Below are positions 24,985 through 38,429 of a stretch of DNA of 64,000 nucleotides, piece by piece. This DNA is from Epiperipatus broadwayi. Taxonomy: Eukaryota > Onychophora > Udeonychophora > Euonychophora > Peripatidae. A program made the position numbers and the translations under genes. Below the pieces are notes generated by a model. That model saw only the letters and a list, made by a program, of their open reading frames with translations. It did not search any database and was not told where the DNA came from. Position 1 is the stretch's first letter; each line of letters starts with the position of its first letter. The DNA lies in NCBI GenBank assembly GCA_028023455.1, contig JAQFVV010012400.1:17045490-17109489 (forward strand), given 5' to 3'.

Positions 24985-27050
24985 AAGAAAAACAATATTT
25001 ACAGTTGATATTTAGAATCTTCAGAAACACTCTAATGAATTTAAATTAGAACTTACAAATCGGTTTCAAGTATTAGTAGATTTTGAACATGATTCAGATT
25101 TGAATAAAATTAATAAGAAAATAACTGATACACTTTTAAAAACTGCAACAAAGATAGCTGGTAAAAAAAAGCAGCAATTGACCAATAAAATTTCTACTGA
25201 GACCAGAGAATTTATGAAGAAAAGAAGGAATATGAAGATATACAAAAATGATGCATTAAAAAGAACTGAATACCTCGAATTCTGTAAAATGGTGTGGAAA
25301 AGAGTTGAAAATGATATAAGAAAGTATAACTGTGAACTAGCAAGGAAAGCTGTAGAAGAGAATAAAAGTCTCAAGAGTGTAAAACAACATTTTGGTATTG
25401 GTAGGAAATTTATATCTGCAATAAGGAAAAAAGATGGAACTATTACTAAAAAGAGAGATGACATCATGAAATGGGTAGAAGACTTCTATCAAGAATTATA
25501 TAGTAATAAAGAACAAGTACCTCCTATATCTATTATATCTTCTGAATTGCCCAGAATTTTAAATGAAGAAGTGAGACATGCAATTAAATTTATGAAGAAA
25601 GGAAAGGCTCCAGGTAATGATGGAATTATAATTGATATATTAAAAGAAGCAGGTGAAGAAATAGATTTTTTTTTAGCAAAGTTATATACCAAATGTCTAA
25701 ATGATAAAGATGTACCAGATGATTGGAAGAATGCAGTATTAATATTAATATTTAAAAAAGGTGATAAAGAAGATATTAGAAATTACAGACCTATCAGCCT
25801 TTTATCAGTTTTATACAAAATTTTTACCAAGATAATTACAACTCATCTACAGAGAACATTGGATTTCCACCAACCAAGAGAACAAGCTGGATTTAAAAGT
25901 GGTTTTAGTACAGTAGATCATATCCAGGTATTGAGAGAAGTTATAGAAAGGACAAATGAATATGAGTTGCCATTATGCTTTGGATTTGTAGATTATGAAA
26001 AGGCATTTGATTCTATAAACATTTCTTCAGTGATTAAAGCATTGGATCATCAAGGTATAGATCCAGGATATTGTCATATTTTAAAGAATATTTATAAAAA
26101 TGCAACAGCAACAATTAGATTACATAATGATACTAGGAAAGTCAACATTGAGAAGGGTGTAAGACAGGGTGACTCCATATCTCCAAAACTTTTTACAGCA
26201 GTGCTGCAAGAAGTATTTTGTGGATTAAAATGGGAAGCTAAAGGAGTGAAAGTAAATGGAGATTATTTAAGTCATTTAGATTTTGCAGATGATGTAGTTG
26301 TTTTTGCAAATAATGCTTTAGAGCTGCAGGAAATGTTGCAGGAGTTATCAGATGAAAGTAGGACTAAAGATAAATGTTAAAAAGACTAAAGTAATGTTCA
26401 ATGGATTTTCTCAAAATATGAAAATAAAGATTGATTATGATGAGTTAGAAGAAGTTAACAGCTACAAATACCTTGGTCAGATTATTAATACAGATGGAAA
26501 CATAATGGATGAAATTAATCATAGAATTAAACTTGGTTGGAGTGCTTTTGGTAGAAATAACTTGATACTAAAAGGAAATATGCCTATGTGTTTGAAAAGA
26601 AAGGTTTTTAATAAATGTGTTTTACCAGTTCTTACTTATGGATCTGAGACTTGGACACTTAATAGAAGAGCAATACAGAGACTTCAGACCACTCAAAGAA
26701 GTATGGAGAGATGCATGTTAGGAGTAACAAGAAGAGATCAAAAATGCAATATATGAGTAAGAGAACAAACAGGTGTTATTGACCTCGTTGAAAAAATTAA
26801 AAGACTGAAGTGAAGTTGGGATGGACATATTGCTAGAAGAGATGATAATAGATGGACAATTGACATCTTAAACTGGATTCCAAGAAACGGTAAAAGATCC
26901 AGAAAGAGACCACATGTGAGATAGATGGATGAAATAAGAAAGTGTGCAGGGGTGATGTGGAGAAAAGAAGCTAAGAATTGGAGAAGATGGTTTGAACTTG
27001 AAGAGACCTTCATCCTGCAGTGGATTAATAATGGTTGATGACGATGATCA
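24985..27050 (+). pseudogene. RTE-clade LINE, 5'-truncated, degenerate
   Basis: This is the C-terminal two-thirds of an RTE-type non-LTR retrotransposon. The coding homology enters near 25001 (EFKLELTNRFQVL). RT blocks follow: KGKAPGNDGIIIDILK (about 25597), IFKKGDKEDIRNYRPISLLS, EQAGFKSGFSTVDHIQVL, FVDYEKAFDSINI, KGVRQGDSISPKLFTAVL, and the catalytic LDFADDVVVFA at about 26275-26310. A frameshift near 26350-26370 moves the thumb region (KINVKKTKVMFNGF) to another frame. Stops at 26755, 26808 and about 26921 break the C-terminal tail (WDGHIARRDDNRW ... EETFILQWINNG). The element ends at a TGATGACGATGATCATGA stretch, a 3' end typical of RTE elements. The apurinic endonuclease domain is missing. 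It lies inside the putative 31-kb host intron. Confidence 0.92.
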
Positions 27051-27655
27051 TGAACAGTATAATGAAATTAAAATGTGGCCCTAAGATATTTGATAACTGT
27101 TTATAATAAGACTTTCCTTTTTTTAAAATTTTATATCACTTCTTTTACAATATATGACTTTTAAAATATCTTTTACTTTACTGTCCATTTCTTTTTATTC
27201 ACTAATATTTCTTTTTCTATTTCTTATGTATAAACAAAACAATAATGAATATAATGGAATGCTAATCTCACTATTGTTACTATATAATTTTATTTATTTC
27301 CACTGATTATATTTTACCAAAAATAAAATCATATTAATTTCCACTGATTATGTTTTACCAAAAATAATATCATTAGTTTATTCTGATAACTAAACTTCCA
27401 AATTAATTTTCACTATCTCATCATAACAAAAATCTTAAAACTGATACTTTTTTTGTCTATTATGCCTATCTTATAATCAATCAAGCTAAATAAATTAAAT
27501 GAAATATTTCAATTCCAAAATCCTCTTTTTAATTATCATGCTGATGGATTGGTGGAACAAATCTCATAATTTTTGAACCCAATTTAATTTAATTAATCTT
27601 GCATTGGATACCAATATTTATTTGTAATGGATTTATATATAGTAAGAAGAAGAAA
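27051..27655. other. Intron filler with a small direct repeat
   Basis: A+T-rich. Two near-identical pieces, TTTCCACTGATTATATTTTA and its TGTTTTA variant at about 27297 and 27338, make a short tandem duplication. Nothing else was seen. Confidence 0.5.
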
Positions 27656-27663
27656 CACTATTT

Positions 27664-28362
27664 CGGGGTCCCCAACCCTATGCCCGCGGGCACCATGGCA
27701 CCCGCAGACCATTTTACGTGTGCCCGCCGCTTTCCAAACACGATAAAATTTTTTTTATCTGATACAAATAAATTTAATTTTTAAAATTTCTTATGAATTA
27801 TTGTATTAAATTGTAATCAAATTGTAAGGCATACTATACTTTTACAGCATAAAAGAGTATCTCTCCATCTGCCAAGTGCGATTATTCTGCGTGCTGCACT
27901 AGCACAGAATAAGTAAAGTTAAGACAGACACCAATCTCTCTGCTTTGAGCATGTTTATAAATTGTATCTGTGCATACAAAATAAAATCGTTTTTTGGTTC
28001 CATATACTTGTGTGAATCATTGTTTTCAACCATGAATATCATAAAATCAAAATACAGACCTCGACTGAGTGACAAACAGGAATATCATCATACTCCCCTA
28101 ATTATGAAGCAATTGCCAATGAAGTGCAGTGCCAAAGATCGCATTGACTTTTTACATTATATATAATTTAGTAATTTACACAAAAATATAAACGTTAATT
28201 ATATGTTAAAATTTTATTTTTGAAATAAATATTTTTTTGAACATTATGTGTATTATTAACAATATCCAATTATAAATTTACATTGAAAAAAATAAATGAT
28301 ACCTACCACCTGGCTGGTATTATAGAATGTGCTCTTAAGTGTAAAAAGGTTGGGGACCCCTG
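27664..28362 (+). mobile_element. Internally deleted hAT element with perfect TSD
   Basis: The terminal repeats are CGGGGTCCCCAACCC on the left and GGTTGGGGACCCCTG on the right. The 8-bp duplication CACTATTT at 27656-27663 and 28363-28370 is exact, the hallmark of hAT insertion. Inside, 27945-28166 encodes FINCICAYKIKSFFGS then YLCESLFSTMNIIKSKYRP, the hAT dimerisation motif of the ZBED5-type lineage, so this is an internally deleted derivative that kept the transposase 3' end. The CCCGCGGGCACCATGGCACC patch just inside the left end is the sharpest G+C spike in the region. Confidence 0.93.
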
Positions 28363-28370
28363 CACTATTT

Positions 28371-31300
28371 ATAACTATCTAAATATGTCAAACAATTTTC
28401 TATCTCTATATTAATCATCCATCATACTAATGGATATTTAAAATCTATAAAAACATACTATTCTAAGTCAGAACTTAAATTTCATTTTTTTTATAATGTA
28501 TATTTCAAAATTAATTAAAATATTAATAATGATAATATGCAATTAGTGACATATCAAGAATTGTACATTTTTGAAGAAGTCCAATTAGGTGCTTACATTT
28601 CATGATTTTTCTATATTTTACATGTTCATCTTACAATAGTGAAATATTTTCACTCATTATATATTTATTATTGGGTATTTGTTGATCAACTAATTTCAAT
28701 TCACATTTTTCATTTGGGAACATTTCTAAATTTGCACAAAACTTTCATATTTAAGTCTATAATAATAACTTTCTTAAAACCAGAAAAAAAAAAAAAGAAA
28801 AATAATAAATTAGTAATAAATACACCAATTTTTTCTTTTTTCATCAATAGAAAATTATTGTAGAGAGCATGATAAAACTACTTGTCATTTCATATATAGA
28901 AAAAAATATTTTAAACTTATTCATAAAACAACTAAGTCTGAATTACATTATTAAAATTCACTAATTAGATTCCTAAAGAATCATAATCAGTCACAAGATG
29001 ACCATTTTTATCTGACTACCAGATTTTTAAATGGCACATAAACTAAACATTAATACTTTGAAACTTTTTTAGTCAATGTCTTTTAAATAATTTAGTGACA
29101 TATATAGTGGGAACATATCTTTTGTGATATGCAAATATTCATTTCCTTCTCTAAGATTTCAGATGATTGAACAACAATCTGCTAAAGTTTAGAGATTAAA
29201 TTAATTCCCAATATCATAACAAACCTATCTTATTTGAAATTACTTCTGCTAAATAAATGAACTTGTATTTTTTCTGAAAATTTGATTTTCTTCATTATTA
29301 GGGAGTGAAATATTCACAATATAATGTCTGATCTGTGCTCAAAGCCAGGTTGTAGTTTGCTAATGCTTGCCACCCTCTTAATATTAATTATTTATTGTTT
29401 ATTTATATAAAATATTAATTTCAACCTAAGTTGAGTATACGTATTGTATTAATCATTGGGTTATTGACAAAAAATACTCATTAATCCATTTATATATAAC
29501 AAAAATATGAGATGATAATAAAAATCCACCCAATTCTTGATTCTAAAATTGTAAAAGCGAAAAAATTACAGTATGTTTTGCTTTACAGATAAGACTGCAT
29601 GATTATTTCACTTCTTAATTCATCATAGGAATCATTTTAAATGTTATGCTTATTTTCACAATAATTGTTATTTACTATTTAAAATAGTTATAGACTGAAG
29701 TTTCTGTGTTGCTTAATTACTTTATTTCATTAATCAGTGTTATATTAAACTGCATCTATAAAATAGATGTTATTTCTATATTATAAAACAAAATAAAGCT
29801 GATAATATTTAAAGAAGTAATAGCAACCAACAATGCTGTCTTATTTGGAGGTCCAAACTGATACATATTCTCTTATGTTTGAAATAAAAAAGAAAAGACA
29901 GCAAAATGTTTAATTTATACTAGAGTATAAGACCTACAGTTTTATAACATTTATGGTGTAATACTAATATCAATCCTATTAATGTAAAGTAACCATACTT
30001 ATTCACATACATATATATAAATCTTTCACACACATACATTCATTTTTTTTTTCACTTAATGTCAGAAGAGATGATGTTATTAAAGGACTTTAGTAAAGAT
30101 TATAGTAATATTACACTAAATATGTTATGTTCTAAAATATATTTTTATTTTCATTCTTTAAAAAATGATAAAAAAAAAGCAAGTTACTTAAAAAACAACA
30201 ACTCCTCAATTGAAAATTCTATTCTATATTATTAAAAAGTGGAATGAGAAAGCACATTCAACTTTGATTAAAAAGCTAAACTACTCTCAGAGAAACCAAT
30301 AATTTCTTTGAACATTTTAGTTGCATTATAATATATATATATATTTAAAAAAAAATAGAAATGAAATTTAATTCTACTTTTAAAATAGAATGCTAAAAAA
30401 AAAAGTATATTACAAATTGAAAATGGCAAAATGTTTGAAAGTTTAAAAATAAAAACACAAATGAAGACAAGAATTTTGGAAAATCAAAATAATAATAGTT
30501 TTATGAATATATATATTGTAACCTAACCACTAGTCCTATAAACTAACTATTATTAATGATTGATATAAACAACAAGCCTCTAGCTCAGTTATCAGATTGC
30601 TTTCTTTTATATAAAAATTCTAAAAATATCAATCTTAGTGTTATATCAATATTAATGAATTGTTCAATAATAAAATACCAATAACCATGAGACTTGTTAT
30701 CCAATCATCCAGTAAGGTACCCCCTTTTAACATTGAGTATATACCAAAAAGCATATCCTCAATGGCATAGGAATATCACTTAACTCTACTCCCCTAATAT
30801 ATCAATGATTCTTCAATGCCTCACAATAAAATAAGCAAATTATATCGAATATTAAAATCTTCTATATTAAATTTAATAATAATATAACATTCAATTACTT
30901 ATTGAAATTATTTTATACCATTCCTTTATTAACATTCCTTAACTGAATGTACATCTCAGGTAGATATTGTTTCTTAAATGAATAAGTTTATTGATATAAC
31001 CAAATATAGAGAGGGATTTTACTTACATCCAGCTATAGCTAAAATAATTAAGAAACAAATATACTAATCAATTCTTCCCCTTAAAATAATTAACTAACTT
31101 TTCTTATAAATTGTCTAAAAAAAATAAATTAAAAATTATTAATCAACAATTATCATTATTAATTATCATAATCAATTTTAAAATAATTTATTATCACAAT
31201 GATTATAATCCAATCATTTCTATTTTTATATGGCATGTTAATTAATTTATTCACTCTTCATTATGGTCATTAAGAATGATGTAGAAAATTTAAATTAATA

Positions 31301-33918
31301 TTTTAAATACAATATTAAATATCTTGAACAATCATCATATTTTTTCTTATTTATTATCTTATTTTAAATTATGTGCAATAATATATCTTCAATCATTATA
31401 ATCTATGTGTGACAAGGATGATGAATAATGACTTGAAAATAAGAAATGAGAATATCAACACTTTATTAATTTAAACATAATTTACACATATCATAAATTT
31501 AATAAATAATATTTAAAATATAACAAAACTCTATAAACTAAAATTAACTAAGTAATTATAATAAACTAAAATAATTCATACTTCTCTCTGAAATTATTTA
31601 CAAATAGGATTCAGTATTTTCCATACTTTACTCCATTAACATTAAGATACTTCTTAATATTTTGTATTAAAATATATCAACAACAACCAAAAAAATATAC
31701 AATTTGTATATTGATCAAGCTACAAATATTTCATAAATGTTTTCTTTTACATTATCATTCATTCATTTTCAACCTTCATATAATATTATTGTCTAATTAC
31801 AATTCTATAACTTATTTTATTCTTTTTATTATTTATTATTTTATTATAGAATAAATATTTCATTATTTTAAATGTTTATTAAGATATGGGACTTTTATTC
31901 TTTACATATAATAACAACAATAAAATATCAGGTTTTATTACATCACCATATCTCTTATACTTTATACTTTCATTTTGTATTTTTGATCTCTTATATCAAA
32001 TAAAACATTTATAAAATATTTCTTCTTACATTCTTTAATATTCTATTTGCTTTGTTTTCATGATTATTGCAATAAATTGATTTACTATATCAGTATTTGA
32101 AAAGTTGAGCTATAACCATTACTTATATCTTCAATTTCCTTATACAATGTTTAGACCAGTGCGATTTTTCGTGATAAAAAGTGTGGGATGAATATCTTAT
32201 AAAACTATAAAAAAAAAAAAAACTGACGCCATGGACTAAATGTAACTTGAAGCCACATATTATATTGTGTGTGACTATTTTAAGCCCTTATAGATTTTAG
32301 AAAATGTCACTATCCATTATATCATAAATACTCTGATTTACTTGATACTTTATCATATTGAACCTGAATCAACACTACAGGATTTCCAATAAATATACTA
32401 TCCCATACCACTATTTAAAATCTGACACACCATATGAAATACTTACATTGCATAAAATATAATTCATCATTTTTCTAATAACATCAAAACTTATCATTAA
32501 CACATTATAATACTTTTGACATACAAGAAGACTAAAAAACAAATAGTTCTATGATATAATTTACCATAAATATAATAAATCAGTTACCTTTAACTTACAA
32601 AAAGATCAATCATACAAACATTTATGCAATCCTAATATTATAATAAATATATTCAATTCTTTATCATATACTTTCATTCAAATTCATATATTATAAACAT
32701 CACATATTTATTTGACTTGATTCAGTGTTTAAAGTCAAATACCAATATCCTATTTTTATTAAAAAAATTACCTTAATCACAATATTTTATGGTTATCGCT
32801 GACAACTCTCTTGTGAATATCATCTCTTTCATGCTATAGAATTATAATCAAGATTTTTTTTATACAAAATTTTTTTTAGTACTTAATACTATCTTAATAT
32901 TATAATCAATTCAACTAAAATACTACAAACAAAAAGTTTTCTTCAACTCCTTGAATTAAAAAAAAATCACAACACTTCTATAGAAGTATGGTTACCATGA
33001 CGATATCATGAAAAACTGTTGCTTGGAGAAGAGAAATTTCTTTCCTCTTTTTCTCTCCTCTCTGTGCTTTTCACCATTTATATCATAATTTGAAATATGA
33101 ATAAAATCCAAACCAGAATTATTTATTAATAACAATAGTTTCTGGAAACATATCTATATGATTAATTCACCATTTAATAAATATGTATTTTACTATAAAT
33201 GAAATACTTTCCATACATATGCATTGGTCCATTTCTTTTCAAATGCATGAATTTGTGTGTCAAATTTTCTTATTTTACTCAGTGTAGCCATCCTAATAAT
33301 AAAAAAAATTAAATGCAAAATAATAATAAAACAAAGTGAAATTCTGAGTTTTATTTTTGCTAGTATACTGTGCCAAGGCCAAACTGGCACATGTATATAA
33401 AATAATTTTGTCGTAAAAAATTATTAAAACAAAAAAAATCTTTCACAAAAGAGTTTGAAATAAAAGTTGAAAAATCATTGATTTAAAGTGGGAAGGGGTT
33501 TTTCTTAAAGTTAAACTGAAGGTTTTATAAAAAGGAAGTAAAGAGTTTATTATTATTAGTGAAATACAATTTAAAAGCTTTAAAAAAATATATAAATCTC
33601 TTCATTTAAATTAAAGAAGAAAAATAATCTTAAAACTAGTTTTGATGTGTAGAGTAAAATTATATATGTGCATGCGAATGTAAAAAAAATGTATCAGTAT
33701 TAAATATTATAAATAAATGAAAAATGTATTTAAAAAAAAAAAAAACACAGCGGTGCGCTACTAATTAAAGATATGAAAACAACACGTTTTGAAATAGCTA
33801 CTACTAATTAAACAATCAATCAAAAAACATGTTGTCTTAGGATTAATTGTTAAAGAATTTCGACAACAGATATTTGCCAGAGGATATCAAAAGGAAAACA
33901 CTTCGTCGGTATAAATAC
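28371..33918. other. Long A+T-rich intron stretch without a recognised feature
   Basis: About 5.5 kb of very A+T-rich sequence, with no frame above about 75 codons, no inverted-repeat element and no RNA gene that I can support. Confidence 0.5.
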
Positions 33919-35002
33919 TGAATATTTTATCGGACAAGGAGTTGAGTTAAGAGTTTTTATTCAGTCTAGTTTGCAGTGACAGTCTTGTGCAATTTCTATT
34001 ATGAATCCAGAAACAAACATGCATTGCTGAGCATCTTATGGAAATATACGCTCTTCGTTCAGCCCTTAGTCCAACAAGATCAGCAAGACCTGCCCGTGAA
34101 ATAATGTCTTTATAACAACTAACTGTCTTCAAAATAAAACAAATGGATTCGCATAAAAATCTCTTCAAGAAAGGTCCAAATCTAACCAGTTAGATATAAT
34201 CCATCAGAAGCAGCCAACAACAAGCAATATCCCCGTTCCCAAAAATCCTAGGTAAACATTTATTTATTATCATTTATACGTAGTAGCTACCGCTGTAATT
34301 CGTAAATATTCAAGATTCAAATTATATGAATTCTATCATACATAAAATGAACTATTGATATGTGTGTTTAAGTGTCAAATGCTATTAATGTTTTATTATT
34401 ATATTTGTGAATGCTATATAAATTAATATGTGCGTGATCATTATATCAGTGTTATTAGTTAAATTAGATAAATACCAGTGTTCTATTATTTAAATCTACA
34501 AGAATATTTAAACTAGTTTAGAAATGTTAATTTAAAATGTGTGTGTATTATTAAATTATAAAGATGTTTAAATTTAGTAAATTAATGTTAGTTAATAAAT
34601 TGTCTTTAAAATTAAACTCTATTTGTCGGTCAATTCTTTTATCAATCTTTTCTTACCAATATTTTATTATTGATTAAAATTAGACTGAGCTAGTTAAGGG
34701 AATTGTTTCGAGCGCTGGATTATGAGCCTACTCACTGAATATGTTAGTCTTCAGACTAGCTGGCACCCCGGGGTTTACCCTGAAACAAATAAAGTATTTG
34801 GATAGTAGGGGTTTGAATCTAGAAGCCGAGATGGGCCATTGTTGATAGTTAAAGTTGTCAATAAGATCTCCCATTTTGCTCAAACGTGCCGGTTCGTTCA
34901 TGTAACCTTTATAAGATTATAAATGTATTATGAAGGAGTTTGAAACCGCCAAAACTTATATATCCGTATAAGTAGGTGGTTTCAGCAGTTTGACCTGGTA
35001 CA
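33919..35002 (+). mobile_element. Possible solo LTR
   Basis: The block starts TGAATATTTTATCGG and ends CAGTTTGACCTGGTACA, with ATAC on each side (33915-33918 and 35003-35006). Inside are a CCTAGGTAAAC donor-like site at about 34248, matching one in the 7135-8756 LTR, and a G+C-richer 3' third (34700-34990). A TATAAATAC box lies at the left border, which would be unusual if it is truly outside the element. The true left end may lie further left, with a TATA box inside. Only the 4-bp TSD and the overall composition support the call. Confidence 0.4.
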
Positions 35003-35006
35003 ATAC

Positions 35007-36246
35007 ATACATTTTTTCATCTGTGAAAATCACTATAAAAGTAAACAAAATGCCCTCACTATCATAGATTAAATTCATAGTCAGACGGACCACACAATAT
35101 AGATAATTGCATTTCTAATAGAATGAACTAGAAATATTATAAAATTTGAGAGCTTTAAAGTAATGATATTTCATAATAATTATTACTAGACATACTTCTA
35201 TTATCTTCATTTTTAAAACCTAAAACAATAAAAGTAATTTTAAGATTACATGGCATAATTTCATGACATCAAATATTCTTTAAAAAATTCTCAATAGTTT
35301 GGAAACTAATATACCACGACTACATTTTAAAATTCATCAGAAATCTCATAGGTACTTGCAACCATGGTAAACCCTCACCCCCCAATATGAAAATGCTCAA
35401 AATAATCACACATCCAACTGATATGTCAGCTTCTTAAAAATATAGCCTAAAGATTTAGATCATTCATATATTTGAAGATCAGCTGTATAAATGTTTCAAA
35501 GCTCTATTACTGTCAACCAAGAAGGAAAACCATGGACTATGGTGATCTAAAACAGCGATCCTTTGATTTGCTGCAAAAACATACGATTATAATTATGATG
35601 AGTAAGACAAAAACTGCATTTTCTTTTTCTTTAAACATGTAATTTTAAATTTAATTAAAAAAAATGTTGTATACCTAAGATCTACATGTCCAATTACTAC
35701 GTATTTTTGATAATTAATATTGCACCTGCAATGATAAATGCTCTTACCATAATGACATTTTGGAAATAAAGCTAAGCTATTTTTATAGTTCAATATAAAT
35801 CTGTTGAATTCATTTGTATATCATCAAAATATTAGCAACATGTAAGCATGATAAAAACCCAAACTCCATAAATCAGCCATACATTAGAGGATTGGGAATC
35901 ATAGCTTTATACTAATGCCTCTTAAACGTAAATATACTATCATAAGCTAAAAGTTTCCAGAGTTATGACTAAATATGATCTAAAAACATTGGAATGCTAC
36001 TAGTGAAAATGTGATATTTAATAAAATGATTATCTAATTTACACATAGAGATAATAATTTTTTTGTTTGCATTCTAATATTTAAAACAAAATGAATTCAT
36101 AAGAATGGGAATACAATAATGGGTAGTCAGAATAATTCAATTTCTATACACTGCATGTAAGTGAAATTTCCCAGATTAAAAAGGAACATCAATTTTATTA
36201 GCAGAAATCCAAAACTATTTTGAAAATTGCAAAATTCTGCATATAA
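35007..36246. other. Intron filler
   Basis: A+T-rich, no supported feature. Confidence 0.5.
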
Positions 36247-36258
36247 TTTTAGATACTA

Positions 36259-36351
36259 GTCAAGCGTTGTTAGCCGAGAGATCAGCCACCTTGCAAGCAT
36301 GCAGTTGGTTGCAGACGTCTGCAGATGCTATGACATATGGGAAAAAAATTT
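36259..36351 (+). mobile_element. tRNA-derived SINE, copy 2 (B box deleted)
   Basis: It shares GTTGTTAGCCGAGAG and GTTGGTTGCAGACG with the 39.97 kb copy and ends GATGCTATGACATATG plus an A-rich tail. The perfect 12-bp duplication TTTTAGATACTA flanks it (36247-36258 and 36352-36363). About 20 bases containing the B box are missing compared with the other copies. Because the TSD is exact, the element was either inserted in this form or lost the box recently. Confidence 0.85.
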
Positions 36352-36363
36352 TTTTAGATACTA

Positions 36364-37221
36364 AATTCATTGCATATAGATACATATCCACTAAAATTTT
36401 AATATGTAGTTTTAATAAAAATGCAATTTATATTTTTAAATGAATAAATCCAAACTAATTGATATTCTGTATTTTTCTATTTACAATATGCTGTTTTAAA
36501 AAATACATTTACATATGAAAAGATTACATTATTTTGAATTAATACAGACTTTTTTTTTTTTTTAATAAAATATACCTGGAAATAGCAATTTAAAAAAAGA
36601 AATGGAAAAATAATTGAAATATGACACTAAGCTGTACAAAGAATTTCAAAGCACTCAAAAAAAAAAAAAATCATTTGTTGGCGGTTTTTAATATTTTTTT
36701 TTTCATTTATAAAAAAAATATACACTATGTGGATTAAATCAGCAAGTTAACTAAAAATACTTTAACTCTTTTTTGACTGTTTATCTTACTTAGTATTCAA
36801 CATCTACACATATTAATATTAAGGTGGGGGGGGAGAGAGGGATGTGTGTGTCAAATTTTATTATTCAATTTTGCAAAAAAAAAAATCTTGTATAAAAGAC
36901 ACTAAAGTTAATTTTATGCATTCCACTACATAATGAGTATCTATTAGACATTTATATTGCAATTTTAAAAATTATTCTAATGACATTGAAAATAGTATTT
37001 AAACCGTTTGAGTTAAATGTTTACAGCAGTAATAATTTTTTGTTTTTGCCTTCTCCAAAATTAGGCTATTCAATCAATCAATCAAAAAATAAATAAATAC
37101 AATTTTAATTACATCTTGGGTAAAATTCCCTGATTATACATTTCCTTTTCTTCCACTTTTCTTAAGAACTGACAGATAAAATCATCTATTAAAGAAATAT
37201 ATACAGTTTAGAGTTTAGACC
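36364..37221. other. Intron filler
   Basis: A+T-rich with several poly-A/T runs and a short G run at about 36825. No supported feature. Confidence 0.5.
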
Positions 37222-37229
37222 ATATAAGG

Positions 37230-37655
37230 CCGCAGAAGTTTTTTTCTGGTCCGTGCTAAACTGGCAAAAAGTTTGTAATAACAAAATAATAAGATTTTAA
37301 ACTTTTAATTAATATAAACAATTTTTATTTATTTTTTCATTGCACTTTTACCTGATTTAAAAAAAAGAAACAAAACAAAAACAAAATCTAATCAATCATA
37401 TATAAATTAATTTATTTTTCTAGTTATCACAGATGTGGGGGGGAGGGTAGAATTAAATTTTTTATTATTTTTCTAAAAAAATTCAAAATTAAAAAAAAAA
37501 AGTTTTTTATTATACAAACTCCATATATATATAACTTCATCTAAGGCTAAGCTTTTTACATTTTTAAGAAAATTTATCTATAGACTTCTGCTGGTCCACG
37601 AAACCTTATCCTTATTTTTACCGGTCCGCAGGTGTGAAAAGGTTGAAGACCACTG
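37230..37655. mobile_element. hAT remnant (right end intact)
   Basis: The right end GGTTGAAGACCACTG is a classic hAT terminus, and GGTCCGCAGG / GGCCGCAG pieces occur near each end. The 8-mer ATATAAGG appears at 37222-37229 and 37656-37663, fitting an 8-bp TSD, but the outermost left terminal bases are missing. It may be a terminally damaged MITE. Confidence 0.6.
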
Positions 37656-37734
37656 ATATAAGGTAATACAAATGACAGTTTTTATCTAATAATTCTTTTA
37701 ATACTAAAAATAAATATATTATAGTTTAATAATT

Positions 37735-37876
37735 AGATGTGAAATGTTGGACTATTTCCATCAACTGTGAGTGAATGTTGAATGTAAAGAAATTTTTAAA
37801 CTTTAGTTTAAATAAAGTTCTATACATTCAACATTCACTCATAGATAATGGAAATAGTCCAACATATCACATCATC
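37735..37876. repeat. Long hairpin (palindromic element)
   Basis: The arm ATGTTGGACTATTTCCA...GTGAGTGAATGTTGAATGTA (37744-37786) is mirrored at 37823-37865 with a few mismatches in the middle. The outer GATGTGA/TCACATC extends the stem. The loop is about 36 bases. The origin is unknown, possibly a small foldback transposon. Confidence 0.8.
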
Positions 37877-38429
37877 ACAAATCTTCAGACAAATATAGTT
37901 TAATGTTTTAAAACATTATTTACATTTTTTTGTTTACATTATTAATATTTGAATTCCTGCAATAATTTATTTCTAAATCTAAACAGAAAAAATTATAATA
38001 TTAAGATTGAATCTATAAAGTCCTATTAATTAACTTAACCCTTTCAATCAGGTGAAAACATTTCCTTTGTTCCTCCTGGTTGCAATTTTTGTATTCATTC
38101 AAGATATGATTTTAGTATTAAATCTTTAAACTTTATTAGAATTTAATAAATTGGATTTTGATTTGTTAGAAATATAAAATTACATATAAAAATATTAAAA
38201 AAATCATATTTGAATTTTGTAAATATAGAAAATATAATTTAAATTATGATGTAACTTTTCTTTTTTCTAAAAAAAAAAAAAAAATCAGGAAAACTATATA
38301 GGGGAGGAGATAAAATGAGCCTTGCTATTCCAAGGAAAAAAATTATATATATCATTAAAAGCATAAAGCTAAACTAATCAATAAGTAATCAAAATTACCC
38401 AAAATTATTGTTATAGGAATAAGAAATTA

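Noticed and set aside
25066-25467. 133-codon minus-strand frame rich in F, L and S
   Set aside because: Antisense of the RTE LINE coding region; composition is a by-product.
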